Shown here piece after piece: positions 55,637-64,000 of a DNA stretch of 64,000 nucleotides. Made by a program: the position numbers and the translations under genes. Under the pieces are notes generated by a model that had not been told where the DNA came from, did no database searches, and saw only the letters and a list, made by a program, of their open reading frames with translations. Source of the stretch: Cytospora piceicola (taxonomy: Eukaryota > Ascomycota > Sordariomycetes > Diaporthales > Cytosporaceae); the NCBI GenBank assembly GCA_023375675.1, contig JALQBC010000023.1, positions 558,001 through 622,000 on the forward strand, read 5' to 3'. Every line of letters starts with the position of its first letter. The first letter of the stretch is position 1.

Positions 55637-58600
55637 ATGGCTTTTTGGCCACCGAATGGGCATCTAGAGCAGGCTCCGATGCAGGAACGACGACAGGAAG
55701 AAAGGCCAACGATGCCGCAAGCTCAATCGACCGCAGCAGCTAGACAACTTCAAGGTGGATTCGTGGGTAACGGACAGAACTTCTGGGGAGGTTATAATAC
55801 CGGAGTCAGCCATGCCTTCACTGGATCATTCGAGGCGCAACCGGCAGTCAACAGTCGCTTCGACGACGCGTATTACGCGAATGGGGATGGCGGCGCGTTC
55901 CCTGTCTCGGCCTCGCCGCACCCGAGTGTGCCGTCCGCCGCTACCACACACTTCGGCACCAACGACACCACCCATACCACGAGTGCAAGCATCTCGAACG
56001 CGTCCCAACCGACAATAAGTCGATTTCCGGATGGAGTGTCTTCGGGCACAGCCGGCCCTGGGCCAACGTTGGCTTCATCGACCTTCAATGCGCCATCGCC
56101 GTTTGCACATACTCATGTTGGGCCGGCTGATTTCCAACGGAATATGACATCTCCAAGTGTCGCCGTACCCCCTTCAACCAAACATGGTTTACCCGCTGCT
56201 TCTGATCCTCCGAAGCCTGTTTCGGTCCAACGCAAACCACTTCCTTCCCAACGACAGCAATTTGTACATTCCACAGGAACGCCATCTCGTGGAACCGCAG
56301 CAGGCAAGACAGCTACGGCACAGGCAAAGGCCCAGCCCATAGCATCTACCTCTCGCGCAAATAGCCAAAGCAGCAGCAATACTCAACGACCAAGTGGTCC
56401 GCCGAACGATATTCCTGCTCTGAAACCTGCACTGGCACCAGCTTTGGATAGAAAGCCCAATAATGGCAGCAGTAGCACAGCCACAGCTACAGGCACAAAC
56501 AAGCCGCTCCTAAAGATGAGGAGAACCGGCCAGAATTTCCCCCTCTCCTCAGCTGCATCGTCTTCGCCAATTCGGATGACATCTTCGTTGCATCAGAGAA
56601 CCAACTCGGGCTCACCGATTGGAAGGTCCGGTCCTGGGTACCCGAGTACTGCCGTACGAAAGGCCACTGACTCTGTGCCGGGCAAGGCTGCTGTATCGTC
56701 ACTCGCAGGGAATGAGACGAGCACCTTGGCTACGAAGCCTCGTGATACGAGGGCAGATCCAGTTGCGCCCATTAAAGCACCCACTAGTGGTAGGACACAT
56801 CGTTCCTCTATTGTTCTGTCCGCTTTTGCTGATTTGGGAAGTAGCAAACTTGATATCAAATCATGGCGATTCTCTGAATGGGTCAAAAGTCCGACCTATC
56901 GAGATTCCCAGTGGATCGAAACCTGTGTTGGACCACGCTCGCGGTGGCTCGAATGTGGATGGTGGTAGTAGCCTAATTTCCAAGAAGCCCGAGGACGCCA
57001 GCGTGGAAAAAGGCAAAGGTTCTGATATTGAAACTGATCAAGATTCAGACGACGAAATCAAGTACGAGACGACAGACAAAACTACGGGCTTGAATGATGC
57101 ATTGGAACTCGATGAGGACGCCGCCGCCGACAACTCCTCAGACGACGATACGGAATCCGCCAGTGATGACGATGAGACAGAGGGGTTGCAGAAGCCGGCT
57201 CAGGGCGGGGACGCATATTCATCGTTCCGCCAACTGTTCTTGCCGCCCGAGGAGTCTGGCAATGAAGAAGACGATGGGACTGAAGACGACGACGACGCCT
57301 CTGTCTCGGAGTCTACAGAGTCTGCGCTTGCTGCAGAGCCCACAGCAGCGTTGCCCTCCGCTAACATTCAACACCAGATAGATTACCCTGCCAACATCTT
57401 GGAGATGGCTAATCCCGGCCGTGCCTATATTTCTTGGTCTGATGAAACTATCTCATTCAAGAAAAGCCACGGTGCACTCTTTCCTGACGGATATAAGAAA
57501 TGTACAGTGATCCCAGACCACCCTTGGGTCTGCGCAGTACGTTCTTGTAGACTGGCATACAAAACCCACCTGGGTCTCTTCAATCATTTCAAGTTCTCGC
57601 ACAAGAAAGCCATGTTCAATGATAATATGGACGGGACCTTATCCCTGGTGGGTTCCTACACGCACAAGAACGAGTCTGGCATGAGCCCCCCGGTCGTGGT
57701 ATCCAAAAAACCTGTCGACCCCAAGGAGCCGCCAATGCTTGAGCCATCGATACCGGTGAAGGAGATGCGAAGAAACAAAGATGCGTCTCTCTTACTCAAG
57801 ACTGTCTTGACTGCTACAAGCCCCACCGAAGAGAGCCTGGTCATGACTGACTTAAAATCCATGTCTCCCAAGCCGCCTCAACACCCTAGCCCCCCAGCCA
57901 ATGCGGACCCAGGCAGTTCTGAGAAGATGTGGGAGTATATCCGCCCCTTCCTCACCGTGCATGATTCGATCCCGACCAAAAATTGGGTTCGGCACATCAT
58001 CCATCTCCCCCGCCTCCGTGATGTCGAGTGGAACGAGGAACGGAACAAGGAGTTCCCATACCGGGACTCACACCCAAGAGACATCACGGCTCTCCTCATC
58101 TGCGTCACAGGAGTTAGGGCTCCAACGCCGTGCGCCTTCTGTGCAGAAGGCAAAGGGCCCTTCGTAGGCTGTTTCATGATATCGCCCGACGCAAGCGAGG
58201 AAGCCAAGACCGCTGTCTTAGCCTGTGCCAACTGCTACTATCACTGCGGCCAGTCGCAATGCACCCACAACCGCAATTCGATATATCGCAGGGACCCTCG
58301 GTCTCGCGAGTCGCAACAAGCAAGAAACTATAACCTCAAGGCCCTTTCCGACAAGGCGGCCGGCAGGGTCGCTGCGATGGCAAATGCTCAACAACAAGGT
58401 GTAATTCTGAAGACGCCGACTCCTATGATGTCGGCCATGACCTCTCGACCTCCGATGAGACTGTTTGAACCATCTGAGATCAACAACATCGAGATGGCGA
58501 GTGAAAGTCGTACGTACAAGGTGATTCATGGGAAAGATGGTGAGATGATCCAGATGCATGGAGCTCTAATCCCTGAGCATTATGATCTCGACCGCTCTGT

Positions 58601-60186
58601 ACCTGGCTATCCATGGATCTGTCCCGTACGCTCTTGTCGGGGGGTCCACAAGAAAATAGCCAGTCTAGGGTCCCATTTTGTTGTATGTTGCCCATGGCTC
58701 GCCCGGATGTGTCTATGCCCATATGTACTAACCAAGAGACTTGCAGGCTAAGCATCGTGGTTGCGTTCTCAATGACAACCTTGATGGCACGCTATCCCAA
58801 GTTGGGATCTACAACAGACCAGTATCTGGCAATACCTGCCCAGCTCTTGTAATCTCGAAGAAGCCCCTGGACAAAGCGGAACCACCAATGGAGAAAGCGA
58901 GAGTCCTGAGCGACAAGACTGCGAAGCCGGTCAAGACTGTGAAGCCGCCCAAATCCATGCCTCTAGCTGTATCCCAGCCTAAGGCAAATGCCAATGCTAA
59001 AAGGCTATGGGATTATATACTGCCCTACTTGCCGCAACCTCTGACAACACTAGATGACCCACTCATCCACAAGATCTTTGAGCACCCGAGGGTCCGGTCG
59101 ATCAAGTGGCGGAAAACCTGGCTCAAACATACCCTGGACGACGACTGGAGACAAGTCGCCGGGCTCCTCATCCACCTCGTCGGGGTTGAGTATGAGGGCC
59201 CGGTGGCATGCTGCACATTTTGCCGGCGGGGCGAGGGCCCCTTTGAGGGCTGCCAGGTCCTCCCGCCCGATGTGTCCTACGAGTCTTCCAAGCTTATCAA
59301 GAGCTGTGCAAACTGCTTCTTCATCCACCGTAGAGACCACTGCAGCACCAAGTCCAGCTGGGAAAAGAGGTGCGAATCTCGAGCCGACGCGAGTCTTTTG
59401 TCGGCACCACCGATTGACGATTGGGCCGCTGCTACTGCTACCTCGTCGTCCATCACAAACAATAAAAGACCGTACGTTGAGGAGTCTGACGACGAGAGGC
59501 AAGAGCCAAAGCTGTCGCGCCGACGGTCCGAGAGGATGCGGGTCAAAGTGCCAGAGGTCGAGAACATGGTTGAGCCTCCGAGGAAGCTCGTCACATTGCC
59601 TCTGCTATCCAAGGAGAAGCAGAGTGTTGCGACAGCCCCCTTGCGGAAAAGTAGCACCGTGGCTGGGGCTTCATCTACGGCGCTCATGTCTTCTGGCCAG
59701 ATGGATCCCGAAGGCCTTCTCGAGATGGAGGAGTGGGAGATTGCGCCTGGCCGCATTCGCGAAACAGGCGTGAGCCAGCCCAATAGTAAGTGTGATGCAG
59801 TCACTTTCACCGTTTCCCTATACCCTCACCTCCCAATCTTTTAGTCTCCTGTCCCGAGCTGTACTAACTCGCGTCCACTCATAGACATAGCATTTTCCAA
59901 ATCCTACCTCGAGGCCCAGCAGATGGTGCGCGTCTCATCAGAGCTCTCCTTCCGCGTCGAGACCGTCAAGTCCGGCCGCACGCTCGACTTCGAGGCTGAT
60001 AAGGCCAGGACGCGATACTGCTCTGTCGCGAGTGGCAAGTTGCGGGTCACACTTGAGGGACAGCCCGAGTTCACGATCGGGACGCATGGGCTGTTCAAGA
60101 TCAGCCCTGGCGTGAAGGGCCGGGTGCAGAACCGACTTTATATTGACTCTGTTCTGCATGTCAATGCTGTTGAGGGTGAATCTTGA
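55637..60186 (+). CDS. Large protein with two C2H2-like/DUF3716 modules and a cupin-like C-terminus, 1443 aa
   Basis: Four exons: 55637-56789, 56845-58682, 58747-59785 and 59885-60186. All introns are GT-AG with consistent phase; the first restores APTS-ANLISNHGDSLN. Residues 1-~600 are disordered, Ser/Thr/Pro-rich and then acidic. Module 1 has a zinc-finger-like WVCAVRSCRLAYKTHLGLFN (Cys614, Cys619) and a DUF3716-type cysteine block CAFCAEGKGPFVGC...CANCYYHCGQSQC (~790-860). Module 2 repeats both (WICPVRSCRG, ~977; CTFCRRGEGPFEGC...CANCFF, ~1125-1198). Each module also has a LNDNLDGTLS/FNDNMDGTLS segment. The C-terminus (~1350-1443) is a beta-rich, cupin-like domain (SGKLRVTLEGQPEFTIGTHG). 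It is probably nuclear. The 5' end abuts the AT-rich block, so the start is less certain. Confidence 0.8.
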
Positions 60187-60564
60187 ACACGGGAGATTTG
60201 TGAGAGGCAAGGCGTTCAAAATGCTGCGGGTGGCACCTGATAGAAGAAATATGCAAGGTTGACGAGTGGCGGCGCTTCGACAGATGACGTCCCGAGGTAT
60301 GATGTGCATATATGTAAATGATGTTCTTGGCACCGATGGAAACCCATACTTGTAATAGGGCGTTGGAGGTCTAAAAAGGTATGGGCGCAAGATCAAACGG
60401 CTGACTTGTCACAGCCTTTCTCCCAGACTTGGGAGCTGAACCATATTTCCACAGCAGGTCCGTCGTGACATCGCTTTAGATAGTATGACTGAGAGCAATC
60501 AAGAAGCAGTGACTGGTGCGCATCTCGGTTACTACCTCGATAGTTCCCCATGCCTGTTTTGCAG
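60187..60564. other. Convergent 3' spacer
   Basis: About 380 bases between the DUF3716-type gene and the OB-fold-like gene stops. No gene. Confidence 0.6.
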
Positions 60565-61716
60565 TCATGAAGACTTTTCCTTCCACCACCTCATAAGGCC
60601 CTCCACATCACACCACGGCACATTCATCGGGTTCTCGAACCACCACCTAGCCCCACTCTTTGGCTTCTCATTCCCATACTTCTTCAAGCTCCCGCCATCG
60701 AACCGATGATTCTTCACCCCCAGCAGAAGAACCACACTCCCAACTTCCGGCGCAAACTCGTCCGGATCCAAAAACACCGTCAACAGAACCTGCTTGCTCG
60801 TAGACGGGTCAGCCAGCCGAGCCGTCCGCTGCTTGCCGACGTACGTCGGCAGGAGCGCCGGTTCCACGTCCGCCAGCGACGCGACGACGGCTAGGATGTT
60901 GACGGCCCAGTTCTGCTTGTAGGGCAGGTTCGGTATGGACTTGAGTGGCGTGAGTCTCAGGGGCTTGGAGAGGTCGCTGGATGCCCGGTGGTAGTGATTG
61001 CTGTCGCTGTTGCTGAGTGAATGACTGTAGCGTTGTGGTTGTTGTTGGAGTAGCTCTGCTTCTCTGCGGCGGTCGTTGGCTCTTTGCTCGGATATGTTCA
61101 TGGTTTCGAAGTCGTCATCCTCGTCGACTTCATCCAGAGGTTCTACTATATTCCCCTGAAGGGGTCCGACGCGAACCTCTGTATTTGGAAGCGCCGTTGA
61201 AGCGGCATCTGCTTGAGCTACTACCGCCGCGTCTTGAGTTTTTGGGTATTTCTTGATTACTGATTGCTCCTTCCCCGTCGTCCCAGCCATCTCCATGTAA
61301 GCAGTATTCCACCCCACTGTGGTCATATCCTGGACTACCAGAAAGACCATCTCCGCTGGACCCTCGGACCCATCATCGTCTCCCTGTTGATCCGGCCTAA
61401 GCGGGATGGATTGTATTTCAAATCTGTTCAGCCGCACGTAGCCACCTTCAAAGAACTGGTCACTGTCCACAAGGCGGTGCATCTCTGTGCGGAGCAGCGC
61501 CTGTATGCACAGCTCGCCATCGCCTAGGAGTAGCCGGACCGTACGGTACCGTTTTGAAACTGGGATGGTTGCCTCGATGTTCTCAACGAGTAGTACGGAA
61601 CCAGGAACACAGTAGCTGGTCCGAAGTATCTCGGAAATCAGAGGACGAGGCGCGAACGGCTGCGAGGTGTCGGCCGCTACTATCGCGGTGTCAAAAGGAG
61701 TGTTGGACACAGACAT
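60565..61716 (-). CDS. Conserved-looking protein with probable OB-fold domains, 383 aa
   Basis: Single exon with an ATG at 61716. Residues ~25-150 form a beta-rich domain (SVLLVENIEATIPVSKRYRT, then VRLLLGDGELCIQALL, then FEGGYVRLNRFEI), and residues ~275-375 form a second (NWAVNILAVVASLADVEPAL, then VLLTVFLDPDEFAPEVGSVV, then LLLGVKNHRFDGGSLKKYG). Both have the strand pattern of OB folds used for nucleic-acid binding. Between them is an acidic, low-complexity linker (VDEDDDFETMNISEQRANDR). No enzyme motif, signal peptide or membrane segment. It resembles RPA-like or genome-maintenance proteins in layout, but no family is recognised. It shares a telo-box promoter with guk1. Confidence 0.75.
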   Translation of the reverse strand: MSVSNTPFDTAIVAADTSQPFAPRPLISEILRTSYCVPGSVLLVENIEATIPVSKRYRTVRLLLGDGELCIQALLRTEMHRLVDSDQFFEGGYVRLNRFEIQSIPLRPDQQGDDDGSEGPAEMVFLVVQDMTTVGWNTAYMEMAGTTGKEQSVIKKYPKTQDAAVVAQADAASTALPNTEVRVGPLQGNIVEPLDEVDEDDDFETMNISEQRANDRRREAELLQQQPQRYSHSLSNSDSNHYHRASSDLSKPLRLTPLKSIPNLPYKQNWAVNILAVVASLADVEPALLPTYVGKQRTARLADPSTSKQVLLTVFLDPDEFAPEVGSVVLLLGVKNHRFDGGSLKKYGNEKPKSGARWWFENPMNVPWCDVEGLMRWWKEKSS

Positions 61717-62157
61717 GAGGTCGACGTCCGCGACGGCATGGTATCAACTCATGGCTGCTGCTGAACCCGTTTCAAGGTATGGGTGACAAGAGTAGACAGT
61801 GAAATACCAGAACGCATGTGCTATGGGTTCTAGTGGTGTTTGAGGGGTCAAATGAGACTTGTGCAATGTTGTCTTCCAGATGAATGCCCTTTATTCAAGC
61901 GCGTAAGGTTGTCATACTCGGGGACGTCTTGTGAGACGCGTCTGCCCTAACCCTACGCGCCTGCCCTAACCCTAGCAAGAGGGTCAGGCTACGTTGACCG
62001 CCTGCCACATTCAGTGCCGCGGGACATTGGACAACCCTCTAAAATACTGCCGGTCGAGTCGGTCCCACATCGGGGTCCTCCTCGAAACAGTCACGATTCC
62101 AGATCTTATGCATCAGACGGCGGCAAGGTTCTTCCCTTCTGTCCCCACGAATTCCCC
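61717..62157. other. Divergent promoter, OB-fold gene and guk1
   Basis: About 440 bases serving both genes, with the duplicated CTGCCCTAACCCT element near its middle. The frame of guk1 is open into this region but has no ATG. Confidence 0.6.
61942..61973 (+). promoter_or_regulatory. Tandem telo-box-like elements, two copies of CTGCCCTAACCCT
   Basis: Copies at 61942-61954 and 61961-61973, with a 19-bp period and GC-rich flanks (ACGCG). The placement is roughly 230 bases from one ATG and 190 from the other, so it could act in both directions. Confidence 0.55.
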
Positions 62158-63106
62158 ATGATCTGCCGACTCGCCCGTCCCCTTCTCACAGCAGCAGCCC
62201 GCACACCAGCTCTCTCTCAGCAGACCTTCTACGCCAAAGCCTCGACCTTCTCACCCTTCCGAAGCCTCTCAACGACAACCATCACCATGGCACCCACCCT
62301 CCCCCCCGACCGCCGGCCCCTCATCATCTCGGGCCCCTCAGGCGTAGGCAAGGGCACCCTCTTCAAGAAGCTCTTCGCCGTGCACCCGGACACCTTCACC
62401 CTGTCCGTCAGCCACACCACCCGCTCCCCGCGGGCGGGCGAGCAGGACGGCGTCGACTACCACTTCGTGACGCACGCCGGGTTCGAGGAGCTGATCGCGC
62501 AGGACGGCTTCGTGGAGCACGCGCAGTTCGGCGGCAACCGCTACGGCACCAGCAAGAGCACGATCCGCGAGCAGGGCGAGAAGGGCAAGGTGGTGCTCCT
62601 GGACATCGAGATGGAGGGCGTCAAGCAGATCAAGAGCAGCAACATCCCCGCGCGCTTCGTCTTCGTCGCGCCGCCCAGCGAGGAGGAGCTCGAGAGGAGG
62701 CTGAGGGGCCGCGGCACCGAGAAGGAGGAGAGCGTCCAGAAGAGGCTGGCCCAGGCTAAGTACGTCCTTCGGACCCCTCTTTCTTGGCCCCCCTCTCATC
62801 ACTCCTATTCCCTGCACATGCGGCCCAGATGGGGGCATGTTGGTTGGTTGAGTGGAGCCTGTGCTGACTTATGGGTTATAGGCTGGAGCTTCAATACTCT
62901 GAGATTCCTGGGGTTCACGACATTATTGTGAGTTCCTGTTCCATTTCTTTGGCCGGAGTTCGAGTGCCATCCAACATTCGAACCCCCTCGAGCGCAACAT
63001 CTTGCTACATAATACTGACCCATTGCGACCGTAGATCGTCAACGACGACCTGGACAAGGCTTACAAGGAGCTGGAGGATTTTGTCTACAAGCCTCTTGAA
63101 TCATGA
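62158..63106 (+). CDS. guk1: Guanylate kinase, 239 aa with mitochondrial-type N-terminal extension
   Basis: Three exons: 62158-62759, 62882-62927 and 63035-63106, with GTACGT and GTGAGT donors; junctions read QAK-LELQYSEIPG and HDII-IVNDDLDKAY. The P-loop is GPSGVGKGTL (residues 59-68), followed by the GMP-binding SHTTRSPRAGEQDGVDYHF and VVLLDIEMEG. The enzyme phosphorylates GMP to GDP. The first ATG gives MICRLARPLLTAAARTPALS, an arginine/alanine-rich presequence. A second ATG at 62287 (residue 44, MAPTLPPDRRPL) is in a near-perfect CACCATGG context and would give the standard 196-aa cytosolic enzyme. Both forms may be made. The divergent promoter has telo-boxes. Confidence 0.93.
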
Positions 63107-63604
63107 GCTTTATACCCCTAGCATGTAAACCCACAGTGTGAGGCTTCTAGAGATTTCTCAGCTTCAGGCACAGCCAACCAAGATCTCTCCCAAATGTTTC
63201 CCAACTGTCACAGTTCAGATAGATTCGATCAACTAAACATCTTAATATGTATTCCATCAGGTATCAAGACTAGACTCTAATTAGAGCACAGAAGGGGCTG
63301 GATTAAGAATTGGAGAGAAAAAAAACACAGAGAAAAAAGATCTCGATAGAAGGCCGGGAGTACTAAAAAGGAAATAAGCGTAATAGTCCAGTCCGTGGGA
63401 AGTACGTTCGTCCCTCATGCGCCCAGCAACCGCTTCCAAACACAAAGCATTACGCCAAGGGGTATGTGTCCAGCGAGCAGCACGCGTAGTTGCGCCACCA
63501 CCAGCCGAGATTATGTTGGCCCAAACGCGTCGTGTTGGCCCTCATATACCGATGTAGCTGTTTTTCACGCTGCCATCGATGGTTCGCTTCCGTGGCGGCT
63601 CGTC
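63107..63604. other. Convergent 3' spacer, guk1 and septin
   Basis: About 500 bases of shared 3' untranslated sequence. It includes an A-rich stretch near 63317-63345; no gene. Confidence 0.55.
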
Positions 63605-64000
63605 CTAGTAGCCGTTCATGGTCATGCGTTGAGAGCTGCGGCTCAACTCTCGGTCGGCGGCGGGGCTGATTGGTCTGCTGCTGTGTCCTTGTGCGCTTCC
63701 CTCCTTCAGTGCCAGCAACTGCTTGGCACGGAAGGTCTCGTAGTGGATCTGGGACGTCGTCTCGATGAGGTCCTGGAGGTGGGTACGCAGCAGGAAGTTT
63801 CTCAGATAGACAAACTCGCAGTGGTTCTCGTCCTCAACGTTGATGACTCCCCATCGGTTCTGACGACCCCGGACCTGGTTACCGTTGACAATGATCGACT
63901 TCTCGGAACCAACAACGGCGAAGGGGATCAGGCTCTAAAATCACGTTTTAGCTGATATCACATGCAACAATGCCATAGGTGCGGCGTCGTCTTACCTTGA
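63605..64000 (-). CDS. Septin, C-terminal part (cut by the window edge)
   Basis: The last exon is 63934-63605; a 61-nt intron (GTAAGA donor, TTTTAG acceptor) precedes it, and five bases of the upstream exon (63996-64000) are in the window. The visible 109 residues contain the end of the septin GTPase domain (IPFAVVGSEKSIIVNGNQVR, then GRQNRWGVINVEDENHCEFV) and the septin unique element (LRNFLLRTHLQDLIETTSQI). A short tail without an extended coiled coil ends SSQRMTMNGY. The pattern is closest to the Cdc11/AspA group, though this assignment rests on memory of the family. Septins form filaments at septa and hyphal tips. It converges on guk1. Confidence 0.9.

Noticed and set aside
56790..56968. 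Continuation of the first DUF3716-gene frame to a stop near 56968
   Set aside because: A consensus intron (56790-56844) with a branch-like TGCTGAT restores a frame that stays open for 612 codons with conserved modules.
63395..63955. 186-codon plus-strand frame
   Set aside because: Antisense to the septin exon, whose conserved C-terminal elements are unmistakable.
1..64000. tRNA, 5S rRNA and CRISPR-like arrays
   Set aside because: I looked for T-loop GTTCRANNC patterns, 5S internal boxes and regularly spaced repeats and found none with supporting structure. A tRNAscan or Rfam search would be decisive.

Overview
The window is nuclear DNA from a filamentous ascomycete, most likely a Sordariomycete. 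The evidence is genes split by short 46-90 nt introns with GTRNGT donors and CTRAY-like branch points, two HET-domain genes, a Zn2Cys6 plus fungal_trans regulator, a DUF3716-type protein, a fungal septin, and a short AT-rich block that looks like repeat-induced point mutation. No tRNA, rRNA or CRISPR array was seen. Gene models were assembled by hand by joining reading frames across consensus splice sites and checking that phase and conserved motifs continue across each junction. Starts were moved to real ATG codons.

Region by region. 1-9.7 kb is gene-poor: a doubtful partial gene at the left edge, a candidate small secreted protein, a small zinc-binding protein and a secreted GPI-anchor-like protein. 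9.8-16.6 kb holds a secreted alpha/beta hydrolase, a mitochondrial rhomboid protease, a small membrane protein and a secreted type-B carboxylesterase. 18.5-24.9 kb holds a HET-domain protein, an NAD(P)-binding Rossmann protein and a mitochondrial lipoate-protein ligase. 25-34.8 kb, minus strand, holds Vps11, an aldo/keto reductase and an intracellular alpha-amylase. 34.8-43 kb holds a 1091-aa coiled-coil/transmembrane protein, a second HET-domain protein and chorismate synthase. A decayed F-box-like gene lies at 44 kb.

45.4-55 kb is a run of minus-strand genes: a Zn2Cys6 regulator, a quercetinase-like bicupin, a FAD monooxygenase, an unresolved hydrophobic gene and a tRNase Z-like metallohydrolase. 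The first three resemble a small aromatic or flavonoid catabolic cluster. An AT-rich block then borders a 1443-aa protein with two C2H2-like/DUF3716 modules and a cupin-like C-terminus. The right end has an OB-fold-like protein and guanylate kinase, divergent across a telo-box promoter, and the 3' end of a septin gene.

Housekeeping genes (vps11, aro2, guk1, the lipoate ligase, the rhomboid and the septin) are interspersed with accessory genes (HET proteins, secreted hydrolases and the catabolic set). The most unusual items are two GC-AG introns in the regulator gene, the duplicated DUF3716 architecture beside an AT-rich block, shared CTGCCCTAACCCT promoter boxes, and a guanylate kinase with an apparent choice between mitochondrial and cytosolic starts.
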